From Candidatus Onthomonas avicola (GTDB lineage Bacteria > Bacillota > Clostridia > Oscillospirales > Oscillospiraceae), in assembly GCA_018710845.1 (NCBI GenBank), contig DVJB01000028.1:62001-126000 (forward strand): 64,000 bases of DNA. Direction: 5' to 3'. The notes beneath the pieces are model-generated. The model made no database searches. It worked only from the letters and a program-made list of their open reading frames with translations, and was not told where the DNA came from. Position 1 is the first letter of the stretch; each line of letters opens with the position of its first letter. Position numbers and translations under genes: made by a program. Below are positions 1 through 8,884 of this stretch, piece by piece.

Positions 1-698
1 CCGTCTCCCGCCTGATCGGCTCGCCGCCGGGTTATATCGGCCACGAAGAGGGGGGACGGCTCACCGAGGCGGTCCGTCAGCGGCCCTACCGCGTCATTTT
101 GCTCGATGAGCTGGAAAAGGCGCACGCTGACGTGTGGAACCTTCTGCTGCAGATCATGGAGGAGGGCACGCTCACCGACGCCCAGGGCCGCCGGGCGGAC
201 TTCCGTAATACCGTGCTGGTGATGACCACCAACGCCGGGGCGGAGGAGCTCTCTCGCGTCCGTCCGCCGCTCGGCTTTGGCAGCTCCCGCCCCGCCGGGG
301 ACGGGGAGGCGCGCCGCGTGCTGGGCCGTCTCTTCCGGCCGGAGTTCCTGAACCGGCTCGACGAGATCGTCTGTTTCCAGCCGCTCGGCGCGCGGGAGGT
401 GGAGCGGATCGTCTCCGTCATGCTTGCGCAGACCGCCGCGCGCTTTCGCCGCCTGGGCGTCGCGCTCCAGGTCACGCCGGCGGCCCGCGCCGCCCTCGCC
501 GCCGAGGGGCACAGCCCGCTCTACGGTGTGCGGCCATTGCGCCGCTGCCTGCGGCGGCAGATCGAGGAGCCGGCCGCCGAGCTGCTGCTGGGGCGGACGC
601 TCTCGGCGGGGGATACCCTGTCGGTGGACGCCGCGGCGGAGGGACTGCGCCTCACGGTGTCCCACCCGGCGGCGCTCCCGGCGGGAGAGACCGGCTGA
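1..698 (+). CDS. Clp-family AAA+ ATPase (ClpC/ClpB-type), C-terminal fragment
   Basis: This is the 3' part of a Clp unfoldase gene; the reading frame is open from base 3 and the start lies outside the window. About 231 residues of the second AAA+ domain are visible. They begin at the conserved SRLIGSPPGYIGHEEGG segment, followed by a Walker B box (VILLDELEKAH), a sensor-1 stretch (VMTTNAGA), the arginine-finger region (RPEFLNRLDEIV) and a sensor-2 motif (YGVRPLRR, where GARPL is usual). Clp ATPases of this class unfold proteins for ClpP or for disaggregation in the cytoplasm. The short tail after sensor 2 and the RNTV..TTNAG wording look more like ClpC than ClpB, but the distinguishing N-terminal and middle domains are not in the window. 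The gene converges on glpK across a short gap. Confidence 0.9.
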   Translation, partial: VSRLIGSPPGYIGHEEGGRLTEAVRQRPYRVILLDELEKAHADVWNLLLQIMEEGTLTDAQGRRADFRNTVLVMTTNAGAEELSRVRPPLGFGSSRPAGDGEARRVLGRLFRPEFLNRLDEIVCFQPLGAREVERIVSVMLAQTAARFRRLGVALQVTPAARAALAAEGHSPLYGVRPLRRCLRRQIEEPAAELLLGRTLSAGDTLSVDAAAEGLRLTVSHPAALPAGETG

Positions 699-724
699 GC
701 CTTTTCAGGTCCGACGGTGGGGAA

Positions 725-746
725 CCTTTCCCCGCGCCGGGGAAGG
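725..746. terminator. weak hairpin between convergent clp and glpK
   Basis: CCTTTCCCC pairs with GGGGAAGG around a 5-base loop, with one bulged T. It lies between two convergent genes, so it could serve both directions, but no clear T-run follows on either strand. Confidence 0.35.
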
Positions 747-753
747 CGGGAAT

Positions 754-2250
<1,497 letters not shown>

Positions 2251-2325
2251 AAAACGGTCCCCTCTCCTGTCAGATCAGATAGCAACAGTATACCGGATTT
2301 TCCGCTCTTTGGACAGATGAAACGC

Positions 2326-2354
2326 AAAAGCGCGCAGCAAAAACTGCTGCGCGC
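2326..2354 (-). terminator. Rho-independent terminator of the ATP-grasp/esterase unit
   Basis: GCGCGCAGCA pairs perfectly with TGCTGCGCGC around a 5-base loop. On the minus strand it is followed by TTTTGCGTTT. It sits about 30 bases past the stop codon of the ATP-grasp gene and upstream of glpK. Confidence 0.8.
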
Positions 2355-2384
2355 CTTGGACTGCATTTTCGGGAAAGAGAGGGG

Positions 2385-3578
2385 TTACTGGTTCGCGCTG
2401 AGCACGTCCTGATAGAACTCGTCCAGCTCCTCCTTGGTGGCGAAGGTGGCGACGTACATCTGATTGCCCATCGCGTCGGCCAGCGCGTCCGGCATCCGGT
2501 CCACCATGCGCATGTGGCTGCCGTATTTTTTCATGATGTCGGTGTGGCTCATGGCGAAGTTCTTGCCGTCGCGCCGGCCAGCATAGGCGCAGTAGGTGTG
2601 CTGCCCGACCGGCATGGTGGAGCGGTCAAAGGCGATCATATCCGCCCAGATCTTGTACACGTCTGTGCTGTGGGCAAAGTCGATCATATCCGGGGTAAAG
2701 CCGCCGCAGGGGCGCATATTCACCTCCAGCGCGACGATATCCCCTTTCTTGCCGAGCCCCTGATCGCGCGTGAGGCGGAAGAACTCAAAGTGGACAAAGC
2801 GGCTCTTCACGCCGAAGCTCTTCACCGTCGCCCGGCCGGCGCGGCGGGTGTCCTCCGGCAGATCCTTGAGGATATAATAGATGGAGTTGTCGGCGTTGTT
2901 GACGATATCCATGATGGACATCGGGGTGACATTGCCCGTCTCAAACATCGGCTCTCCGCGCGAGTCGATGATCGCGTCGTAGGAGTTCACCTCACCGTCG
3001 ATAAACTCCTCCATGATATACTGCGTGCCCGGCCACTTGAACTCAAAGAAGCGGTAGAGGTCCTCGTCCGACTTCAGCTTGAAGGTGTGCGAGGCGCCCA
3101 CGCCGTTGTCCGGCTTGACCACCACCGGATAGCCCACCTCGGCGATGAACTCCAGGCAGCGCTTCGGCGTGTCCACCAGGTGATAGCGCGCGACCGGAAT
3201 GCCCGCCTGGCGGTAATATTCCTTCATCTTGGACTTATACTTAATCCGCGGGATGTCGTCGGTCTGGAAGCCGCTGGTGATGTGAAAGTCGGTGCGCAGC
3301 CGCGCGTCGCGCTCGAGCCAATACTCGTTGTTGGACTCCAGCCAGTCGATTCGCCCGTGCTTGAAGATGAGGAAGGCCACCGCGCGGTAGACCGCGTCGT
3401 AGTCCTCCAGGCTGTCCACCTTGTAATACTCGTTCAGACTGTCCTTCAGGTCCTGGGTCAGCTCCTCATAGGGCGCGTCGCCGATGCCGAGCACATTCAG
3501 GCCGTTCTTTTTTAGCTCGCGGCAGAACAGCCAGTAGTTGGTGGGGAAGTTGGGGGAGATAAAGACAAAGTTCTTCAT
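2385..3578 (-). CDS. ATP-grasp domain enzyme (carboxylate-amine ligase-like)
   Basis: ATP-grasp enzymes activate a carboxylate as an acyl phosphate and couple it to an amine or thiol nucleophile; the substrate here cannot be read from sequence. The 397-residue protein starts with a pre-ATP-grasp Rossmann-like segment (FVFISPNFPTNYW). The ATP-binding core includes GYPVVVKPDNGVGA near residue 155 and YIMEEFIDGEV near 195. A metal-binding strand, ALEVNMRPCGGF, lies near residue 285. It is the last gene of a three-gene minus-strand unit after two alpha/beta-hydrolase esterases, with about 50 bases between it and the nearer one. The association of a ligase with two hydrolases suggests synthesis and trimming of a small amide or ester product, but that is inference. 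The gene is complete and ends in a good terminator. Confidence 0.85.
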   Translation of the reverse strand: MKNFVFISPNFPTNYWLFCRELKKNGLNVLGIGDAPYEELTQDLKDSLNEYYKVDSLEDYDAVYRAVAFLIFKHGRIDWLESNNEYWLERDARLRTDFHITSGFQTDDIPRIKYKSKMKEYYRQAGIPVARYHLVDTPKRCLEFIAEVGYPVVVKPDNGVGASHTFKLKSDEDLYRFFEFKWPGTQYIMEEFIDGEVNSYDAIIDSRGEPMFETGNVTPMSIMDIVNNADNSIYYILKDLPEDTRRAGRATVKSFGVKSRFVHFEFFRLTRDQGLGKKGDIVALEVNMRPCGGFTPDMIDFAHSTDVYKIWADMIAFDRSTMPVGQHTYCAYAGRRDGKNFAMSHTDIMKKYGSHMRMVDRMPDALADAMGNQMYVATFATKEELDEFYQDVLSANQ

Positions 3579-3627
3579 GTGGGTTCTCTCTCTTTCTATT
3601 CCGTTTTACGCCGGCGGCCTTACCCGG

Positions 3628-4386
3628 TCAGCTGAGCAGATAGGGGACAAAATAGGCCACCTGCATGTACCACCACGACCAGTCGTGTGAGCAGTCCGCG
3701 CCCCAGAAGTCCACCCAGGCGTGAATCCCCTTGCTCTTGAGGATGTATTGCAGGTTGCGCGTGGAATCGGGCACCTCCCATGCGCCCTGTCCGCAGCAGA
3801 TGACCGCCTTCTTCTGGTTGTACTCGGCGATAAAGGGGTGGTCGGACGGCATGCCGCCGAGATAGTGGATGGGGGAGTTGCGGTAGACTACCTCGTCCAT
3901 ATACCCGCCGAAGCCGTACTCGGCGGTGTAGATGCCGCTCAGGGCGAGCAGGCGGTCAAAGAGGTCAGGCCGGCGGAAATAGAGGTTGGCCGCGTGCGTC
4001 GCTCCCAGGCTGGCCCCGAAGACCATCACGCCGGGGTAGCCCGTCCAGCCGTTGCGGCGGTTGACCATGTCCCGCATGAAGGGGACCAGCTCGTCGGTGA
4101 TAAAGTTGATCCACTGCTCATAGCGGCGGATGCGCCAGTAGGGGTCCCCGCCGGTGTCCGACCAGGTCTCCGCGTCGATGGTATCAATGGAGAAGACCAT
4201 CACCTGACCCGAGTTGATCCAAGGCCACCAGGCGTCCGTCATCTTGAAGTTCTCAAAGTCGTAGAACCGGCCGTTCTGGCAGGGGATGAAGAGCACCGGC
4301 CGGCCCGCGTGGCCGTAGACCTTGCACTCCATGTCCCGGCCGAGGGCGGGGCTGTACTCCTTAAAGTATTGCACTTCCATCGCCAT
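3628..4386 (-). CDS. alpha/beta-hydrolase esterase (putative esterase family)
   Basis: A 252-residue cytoplasmic protein with no signal peptide. The nucleophile elbow FGASLG places the catalytic serine at residue 126, and SHDWSWW places the likely catalytic histidine at 234. The family (Pfam 'putative esterase', related to esterase D and Fes) hydrolyses ester or thioester bonds. The protein is aromatic-rich, for example AWWPWIN and HDWSWWYMQ. The start is preceded by AGAGGAGAGAA. A second ATG two codons downstream could also serve. It lies between a second esterase, 27 bases upstream, and the ATP-grasp enzyme downstream, and is probably co-transcribed with both. The substrate is unknown. Confidence 0.85.
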   Translation of the reverse strand: MAMEVQYFKEYSPALGRDMECKVYGHAGRPVLFIPCQNGRFYDFENFKMTDAWWPWINSGQVMVFSIDTIDAETWSDTGGDPYWRIRRYEQWINFITDELVPFMRDMVNRRNGWTGYPGVMVFGASLGATHAANLYFRRPDLFDRLLALSGIYTAEYGFGGYMDEVVYRNSPIHYLGGMPSDHPFIAEYNQKKAVICCGQGAWEVPDSTRNLQYILKSKGIHAWVDFWGADCSHDWSWWYMQVAYFVPYLLS

Positions 4387-4413
4387 TTCTCTCCTCTCTG
4401 TCGGCGCTCGCGC

Positions 4414-5178
4414 TTACGGCTCGTAGAGCAGGGTCTGCAGGAAGAAGGGGATCTGCCGCTCCCAGCTGGCCTCGTTGTGGTTCCCGCCGGGGATGATGCG
4501 GCAGGTCAAATTCATCCGCCGGTCCAGCAGCAGACCGCTCACGCGGCGGAATTGCTTTTGCATATTGTCCCGGTAGCCCAGCTCGCGCGAGCCGTAGTCC
4601 ATGTACAGCACGGTGTCCGGGTCAAACTGCGCCGTCTTGACCAGGCGCTCCACCTGCGCCGCGGCCAGCCAGAGAGAGGGGGAGAGGGCCGCGGCCTTGC
4701 CGAAGACCTGATTGTAGGCCAGCACCGCGTACACGCTCATCAGTCCGCCCATCGAGCTGCCGGAAATCCAGGTGTGCTGCCGGTCGGGCAGGGTGCGGTA
4801 GCGCCGGTCGATCTCCGCCTTGAAGGGTCCGGAGAGCCAGTCCATCGTCTGCTGTCCGCAGCCGGTGATGCGCCCGAACTGGGGGTCGATGAAGGTGAAG
4901 GGGGAGTACTCTCGCAGCCGCCCGTTGTCCGGGCTGTGGTTGCACTCCACGGCGGCGACGATGATGGGGGTGTCGGTATAGTCCAGATAGTTCGCCAGCC
5001 GCCAGCTGCGGCCGTAGGTGGCGTCCTCGTCGAAAAAGACATTGTGCCCGTCAAACATATACAGCACCGGAAAGCGCCGCTCCGGCTGCGACTGGTACAT
5101 CGTCGGCAGGTAGGCGTAGGCGCGCCGCGGGGCATCCCCCGTCAGCTCCGGAATGGTAATCTCCCATTTTTCAACCAT
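4414..5178 (-). CDS. alpha/beta-hydrolase esterase (Fes/YbbA-like)
   Basis: First gene of the esterase/ATP-grasp unit. The 254-residue product shows the order expected for the family: a strand with FPVLYMFDGHN near residue 40, the nucleophile motif SGSSMGG with serine 142, and a C-terminal histidine in GGNHNEASW near residue 236. It has no signal peptide, so it should act inside the cell. It is clearly homologous in fold to the next gene but differs in sequence, so the pair does not look like a recent duplication. A TTGCAT/TACACT promoter lies upstream, and GGGAAAGGAG precedes the start codon. The substrate cannot be inferred. Confidence 0.85.
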   Translation of the reverse strand: MVEKWEITIPELTGDAPRRAYAYLPTMYQSQPERRFPVLYMFDGHNVFFDEDATYGRSWRLANYLDYTDTPIIVAAVECNHSPDNGRLREYSPFTFIDPQFGRITGCGQQTMDWLSGPFKAEIDRRYRTLPDRQHTWISGSSMGGLMSVYAVLAYNQVFGKAAALSPSLWLAAAQVERLVKTAQFDPDTVLYMDYGSRELGYRDNMQKQFRRVSGLLLDRRMNLTCRIIPGGNHNEASWERQIPFFLQTLLYEP

Positions 5179-5230
5179 CGTACATGGCTCCTTTCCCGGC
5201 AGGCGGCTCTGGGGCCGTCTCCAGGACTTT

Positions 5231-5259
5231 AGTGTAGCACAGTCTTAAAGAAAATGCAA
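5231..5259 (-). promoter_or_regulatory. sigma-A-type promoter for the esterase/ATP-grasp unit
   Basis: On the minus strand a -35 box TTGCAT (5254-5259) and a -10 box TACACT (5231-5236) are 17 bp apart. It lies just past the HPr-like gene's stop codon, so the three-gene unit can be expressed independently. Confidence 0.7.
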
Positions 5260-5269
5260 TTCCCTCCCG

Positions 5270-5530
5270 TCAGTCTGTGAGCGAGGCGATGTACCGGCAG
5301 ATGGCGTCCACCGCCTCGCGCTCGTCCGGACCCACGCCGGAGACGGTGATTTTGGTCCCCTGAGCGATGCCGGCGGCGAGCAGACGGAGCAGATTTTTCG
5401 GGTCGGCCGGGCGCTGCCCGCCGGTGATGGTGAGCTGACAGGAGAAGCCGTTGGCGAGTGCGACCAGGCGGCTGGCGGGCAGGGCGTGCAGCCCGGTGCG
5501 GTTGTGGACGGTGATTTGTCTGGCATACAT
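5270..5530 (-). CDS. HPr-like phosphocarrier protein with variant regulatory sites
   Basis: An 86-residue protein of the PTS HPr fold. HPr carries a phosphoryl group on His15 between enzyme I and the EIIA domains; in Bacillota it is also phosphorylated on Ser46 by HPr kinase to act with CcpA. Here His15 is present (RTGLHALPASRL), but the usual Arg17 is leucine. Position 46 is asparagine (DPKNLLRLL instead of xLKSIMGV). The motif GIAQGTKITVSG matches the HPr C-terminal half well. The start MYARQIT was chosen because GAAAGGGG lies 8-9 bases upstream; the longer ORF in the track has no such signal. This may be a paralogue outside the main PTS and carbon-catabolite circuit. Confidence 0.85.
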   Translation of the reverse strand: MYARQITVHNRTGLHALPASRLVALANGFSCQLTITGGQRPADPKNLLRLLAAGIAQGTKITVSGVGPDEREAVDAICRYIASLTD

Positions 5531-5583
5531 GGCGCAAAGCCCCTTTCTGACGCCCCGGCCGCTGCGCCGGGGGAAAATGGAAG

Positions 5584-5612
5584 TTGACAAGAGAAAAACA
5601 ATGTGTTACAAT
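5584..5612 (+). promoter_or_regulatory. consensus sigma-A promoter
   Basis: TTGACA (5584-5589) and TACAAT (5607-5612) are separated by 17 bp, and the start codon of the downstream gene is 33 bases beyond. It drives the small hypothetical gene and probably the NlpC/P60 gene after it. Confidence 0.85.
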
Positions 5613-5644
5613 TTAGTAACAGTTTCGCTTTGGGAGGTAACAAA

Positions 5645-5938
5645 ATGGCGACGCAGACAAAATTCCCCCTGGAATATAAAGGTTTTCCCCTCTGCCGGAA
5701 GGATAATCTGATTTATTACGGCAATATGTCCGATCCCTATATCATTATGCTGCAGGTGATGGGCACGCTGCATGTGGACGACCTGGATGTCTCCAGCAAG
5801 GTCGTGGTCCAGCTGCAGCGCACCGACGCGGATCTGAAGAGCCGCGACCGGGTTGTCCGCTCGAGCGAGAAGAATTCGCTCTACGCGGCGATGGATCTGG
5901 CCTGTGTGTGGCTGAACCGGGCGCTGGCCAACCGCTGA
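5645..5938 (+). CDS. small conserved-looking hypothetical protein
   Basis: A 97-residue protein that I do not recognise. It is soluble, with no signal peptide or membrane segment. The first half is predicted beta-rich (MLQVMGTLHVDDLDVSSKVVVQL) and the C terminus looks helical (NSLYAAMDLACVWLNRAL). The start is fixed by GGGAGG seven bases upstream of ATG and by a near-perfect promoter. It is followed after 14 bases by the secreted NlpC/P60 gene, whose own Shine-Dalgarno is poor, which suggests translational coupling. It is divergent from the HPr-like gene. Confidence 0.75.
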   Translation: MATQTKFPLEYKGFPLCRKDNLIYYGNMSDPYIIMLQVMGTLHVDDLDVSSKVVVQLQRTDADLKSRDRVVRSSEKNSLYAAMDLACVWLNRALANR

Positions 5939-5952
5939 ACATCTGTTTACCG

Positions 5953-6990
5953 ATGAAAACGCTGCGTAGATTCACGCGCGCCCTCCTGCTGGGAGGGACG
6001 GCTGCCGCATTGCTGGCGGCGCCCGCGCTGGCCGCGGAGACAGAGGAAGTGGTCATCCCCTGCCAGGGGACGGTGGCCGCCGAAGAGGTCTCGCTGGTCT
6101 CGGAGGACTCCTCCGAAGCGCTGATGATGCTGGAGGAGGGGGAGCAGGTCGTCCTGCTCTCCGGCGATCCGGAATCGGAGCTGGCGCTGGTGGCCTATGA
6201 GGCGGGGGACGAGGTGCTCACCGGCTGCGTGGAGCAGTCGGCGCTCACCCTCCAGTCGCTGGGACGCGCCACCGTGCTGACGGAGCGGGCCACCCTGCTC
6301 GACGCCGCCGGCGAGGGCGGGGAGGAGCTGCTCAACCTGACGAGGGAGAGCCCGCTGCTGGTGCTCGGCTATGCCGACGGATGGTACTGCGTCCAGGCGC
6401 AGGGACTGACCGGCTATCTGCCGGAGACCTCCGTCTGTGCCGATCTGACCACGACCAGCAAACTCAACCTGCGTGCCGAGGCGGATGCGGACAGTGAGAG
6501 CCTGGACCTCATCCCGAAGGGGACGGAGCTGACCCCCGTGGATGGCACGGAGGGCTGGTATCAGGTGACCTATGACGGGCAGAACGGCTACGTCTCCGCC
6601 GAGTATGTCGCCGTGCCGGAGGACTACCAGGTGGAGGACCCCACCATGACCGGCGGCGAGGCGGTGCTGGCCTACGCGCAGCAGTTCCTCGGCAACCGCT
6701 ATGTCTGGGGCGGCACCAGCCTCACCAATGGCTGTGACTGCTCCGGCTATGTGATGCAGATCTACGCTGAGTTTGGCGTGAGCCTGCCGCACAGCTCCTC
6801 CGCCATCCGCGGGTACGGCGAGAAGGTCTCCTACGATGAGATGGAGGTGGGGGACGTGGTCTGCTACAGCGGCCACGTGGGAATCTACGCCGGCAATGGA
6901 CAGATCATCAACGCCCTCAACAGCCGCAAGGGCATCTGCTATACCAACGTCAACTACGCGCCCATCGTCACCATCCGCCGGATGCTCTGA
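5953..6990 (+). CDS. secreted SH3-domain NlpC/P60 peptidoglycan hydrolase
   Basis: Predicted to cleave peptide bonds in peptidoglycan stem peptides outside the cell. The 345-residue precursor starts with a signal peptide (RRFTRALLLGGTAAALLAAPALA), probably cut near residue 27. Two bacterial SH3-like segments follow; the second is clear (TSKLNLRAEADADSESLDLI to YDGQNGYVSAEYV). The C-terminal NlpC/P60 domain has catalytic Cys263 in NGCDCSGYV and the histidine in GHVGIYAG. The third polar residue is probably Asn in QIINALN. The start codon lies 14 bases after the preceding stop and lacks a strong Shine-Dalgarno, so coupled translation is likely. A perfect inverted repeat terminator follows. Confidence 0.92.
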   Translation: MKTLRRFTRALLLGGTAAALLAAPALAAETEEVVIPCQGTVAAEEVSLVSEDSSEALMMLEEGEQVVLLSGDPESELALVAYEAGDEVLTGCVEQSALTLQSLGRATVLTERATLLDAAGEGGEELLNLTRESPLLVLGYADGWYCVQAQGLTGYLPETSVCADLTTTSKLNLRAEADADSESLDLIPKGTELTPVDGTEGWYQVTYDGQNGYVSAEYVAVPEDYQVEDPTMTGGEAVLAYAQQFLGNRYVWGGTSLTNGCDCSGYVMQIYAEFGVSLPHSSSAIRGYGEKVSYDEMEVGDVVCYSGHVGIYAGNGQIINALNSRKGICYTNVNYAPIVTIRRML

Positions 6991-7023
6991 CCGGGGCAGA
7001 AAACGGATACATATCTATCGCCA

Positions 7024-7055
7024 AGAGGCCGGTTTCCAGACGGAGACCGGCCTCT
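7024..7055. terminator. bidirectional hairpin terminator
   Basis: AGAGGCCGGT pairs perfectly with ACCGGCCTCT around a 12-base loop, between the convergent NlpC/P60 gene and the metallo-hydrolase gene. Confidence 0.7.
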
Positions 7056-7067
7056 CGTGTATTTGAG

Positions 7068-7817
7068 TCAAAATTCAAAGCTGGAGAACAGCTTGACGTG
7101 CGGGTTGCTGCGTTCGGCGCGGCGGATCCGGTCGCGGTACGGCTCGGTGCACGGCAGGGCATAGAAGCGGTCAATGACGTCCTCCTGATCCCAGAAGTGC
7201 ATGGGATAGGCCTCGTCCGTGTCCGTCAGGCGCATGAAATAGTCAAACCCTTTGTAGTAATCCTCTTCCTGACGCGGGTCGATGGGGAGGAAGGCCACGT
7301 CGAAATGCCGTCCGCGCAGCGGCTCCAGGATCTCCTGAAAGCGCCGGGTGATGGAGAGATTCCACTGCTCCGTATCCCGCGGCCAGAGCCAGAGATGCAG
7401 GTCTCCGGCGTGATAGATGGTCTTCCCCTCTGTTTGGACGATAAAGGCCACGCCCTCGTCGGTGGAGGGGAGCGTCTCCACATCGAGGTCCTGAATGTGG
7501 TACTGCCGGCCAGGCGCGACAAAGCGGAACGCCTCGTATTCTGCGTCCGTGACGCCCAGGCAGCGCAGCGTGGTCCGGCTGTAGCGCCGCTCAATATCGT
7601 CTGAGAGGACGAAGGTGACGGACGGATGCCCCCGAAAGAGCGGGAAGAGCATCGGGCTGAAGTGATCGCCGTGGTGGTGGCTGATAAAGACATAGAGTGG
7701 CTTGGTGAAGTCGAAGGTGGGCAGCGTGCCGCGGCAGTAGTCAAACAGCAGCGCGCAGTGCTCCAATTCCACGTAAAATCCGCTGTGTCCGATGTAAGTG
7801 ATATTCATAGTCATCAC
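7068..7817 (-). CDS. MBL-fold metallo-hydrolase (UlaG-like)
   Basis: A 249-residue protein of the metallo-beta-lactamase fold. The zinc-binding motif SHHHGDHF near residue 50 fits HxHxDH, and a further metal histidine is in IYHAGDLHLW. The opening ITYIGHSGFYVELEH is typical of the UlaG-like branch, whose members hydrolyse diverse ester or lactone substrates; the reaction here is unknown. The track start is GTG at 7817. ATG codons at 7814 and 7808 are also possible, and the MNITYIGHSG start at 7808 gives the best match to the family with AAGG about ten bases upstream. It lies 15 bases after the HD hydrolase gene on the same strand. Confidence 0.85.
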   Translation of the reverse strand: MMTMNITYIGHSGFYVELEHCALLFDYCRGTLPTFDFTKPLYVFISHHHGDHFSPMLFPLFRGHPSVTFVLSDDIERRYSRTTLRCLGVTDAEYEAFRFVAPGRQYHIQDLDVETLPSTDEGVAFIVQTEGKTIYHAGDLHLWLWPRDTEQWNLSITRRFQEILEPLRGRHFDVAFLPIDPRQEEDYYKGFDYFMRLTDTDEAYPMHFWDQEDVIDRFYALPCTEPYRDRIRRAERSNPHVKLFSSFEF

Positions 7818-7832
7818 GCCTTGTGGGAAAGA

Positions 7833-8393
7833 TTAATCGGGCCATATCTGATGATACAGGCGCCAGTACTCTTGCCAGGCGGGCGCTGCGCCGAGCGGCT
7901 CAAACAGCTCGCCCATCTGCCGGTAATACCAGGCGTGCGCCTGTGGGTCGGTCTCGTGGAAGCGGGTCCAGAGCGCCGGGCCGAGCGCCTGATGGGCCTG
8001 GAAGATCGAGCGGAGGTTGGAGAGCTTATCGCCCATTGCGACGATGAGGGCATCCCGGCTGCCGTGCGCGCGCAGACGCGCGACCGCCTCCTCCTTGCGC
8101 CGCCGCCAGGTGGCGGCAGGGGGGAGGGCGCGGTATTTCTCCTCCGTCTCCGCCTCTACCAGGCCGGCAATCCGCGCCCCAAACTGTGCGCGCAGCGTCT
8201 CGGCTGAGGTGTTGGTGTCCTCCAGTACGTCGTGCAGCACGGCCGCGGAAAGCACTTCCAGGTCGTCCGTCAGCGTCGCGGCGATGGCGGCCGCCTCCAG
8301 CGGATGGAGAATGTAGGGGGTTCCGCTTCCCTTGCGCACGGCGCCGCTGTGCGCCTGGGTGGCGAAGACGATCGCCCGGTCGAGGATGGTCAT
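7833..8393 (-). CDS. HD-domain hydrolase, small alarmone hydrolase-like (SpoT/MESH1 type)
   Basis: A 186-residue single-domain HD phosphohydrolase. The motifs follow the (p)ppGpp hydrolase domain of Rel/SpoT: an N-terminal histidine region (AIVFATQAHSGAVRKGSGTPYILHPLE), the HD pair in AAVLHDVLEDT, and a downstream MGDKLSNLRSIF. It has no synthetase, TGS or ACT domain. Stand-alone proteins of this type remove the pyrophosphate of alarmones or act on other nucleotides, so the role in stringent-response tuning is inferred. The gene is downstream of the candidate structured RNA on the same strand, and a transcript from the RNA promoter could reach it if the intervening hairpin is leaky. It probably forms a unit with the metallo-hydrolase. 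Confidence 0.85.
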   Translation of the reverse strand: MTILDRAIVFATQAHSGAVRKGSGTPYILHPLEAAAIAATLTDDLEVLSAAVLHDVLEDTNTSAETLRAQFGARIAGLVEAETEEKYRALPPAATWRRRKEEAVARLRAHGSRDALIVAMGDKLSNLRSIFQAHQALGPALWTRFHETDPQAHAWYYRQMGELFEPLGAAPAWQEYWRLYHQIWPD

Positions 8394-8461
8394 CGGTGTA
8401 CCGGCTCCTTCTGTCTGTCCATGCGAGGTGAGAACGGGATGATGGGATACGGAGCTTGCAA

Positions 8462-8505
8462 AGCGCGACCCCTATCCAACTCCGTTGTGGATAGGGGTCA
8501 GCGCT
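8462..8505 (-). terminator. hairpin ending the structured RNA
   Basis: GACCCCTATCCA pairs perfectly with TGGATAGGGGTC (8467-8478 with 8488-8499). The helix continues with GCGC/GCGC past one bulged base, and a short TTT follows on the minus strand. The short U-tract means that read-through to the HD gene is possible. Confidence 0.6.
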
Positions 8506-8772
8506 CTGAACTCTTGGTATCTAACATCCGTTGTTTACCTCGCTTTCCTAGATTTGTGAGTCCCGAACCCTTTGACTGACAACGTCACCACACTTACCTG
8601 CCGCAACAATTTGACATCCTCGGTGATGTCCGTCCCCACATGGGATAATTGCCGGAAGCACGGAATTCGTTCCGCCATTCAAAAGCTCACACCGGTTCGG
8701 AGAACTGCTCCGTTCTCCTCGGGATTGCAATCCTCTGATTAATTTGTCCTTGAATCACCCTTCCTTTTGGAT
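8462..8772 (-). ncRNA. candidate structured non-coding RNA (possibly raiA-motif-like)
   Basis: A 553-base gap between tsf and the HD gene holds a minus-strand transcription unit without a convincing ORF. A consensus promoter places the RNA 5' end near 8772, and a long hairpin ends it at 8462-8505. The roughly 310-base RNA is rich in short perfect helices. GGAGAAC/GTTCTCC is at 8718-8699 and GACATC/GATGTC at 8630-8613. An enclosing AATTG/CAATT pair is at 8651-8607, and a longer-range CGTTGT/ACAACG pair at 8584-8529 encloses a GGGTTCGGGACTC segment. It does not match RNase P RNA, tmRNA, SRP RNA, 6S RNA, T-box or the common riboswitch cores I can recall. The length, host group and free-standing promoter resemble the raiA RNA class, but that label is from memory and unverified. 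It could also be a leader for the HD gene. Confidence 0.65.
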
Positions 8773-8778
8773 GGCATT

Positions 8779-8807
8779 ATCATAGCACGGCCCTCCTCTT
8801 TTGTCAA
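8779..8807 (-). promoter_or_regulatory. near-consensus sigma-A promoter for the structured RNA
   Basis: Minus-strand -35 TTGACA (8802-8807) and -10 TATGAT (8779-8784) are 17 bp apart. The predicted start is near A8772. No ORF begins within the next 370 bases on this strand. Confidence 0.85.
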
Positions 8808-8884
8808 GTAGTTTTAGGCATAAATTTTCAAAAACAGGGACGAAAAATGTCAACGGTGACACCGTCGCATCAGGACAAAAAGTG

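Noticed and set aside
3721-5232. 503-codon plus-strand ORF
   Set aside because: Runs across both esterase genes in antisense; it has no ribosome site and no recognisable domain.
8560-8580. tRNA-like T-arm (GGGTTCGGGACTC on the minus strand)
   Set aside because: No acceptor, D or anticodon arms surround it. It is part of the larger structured RNA.
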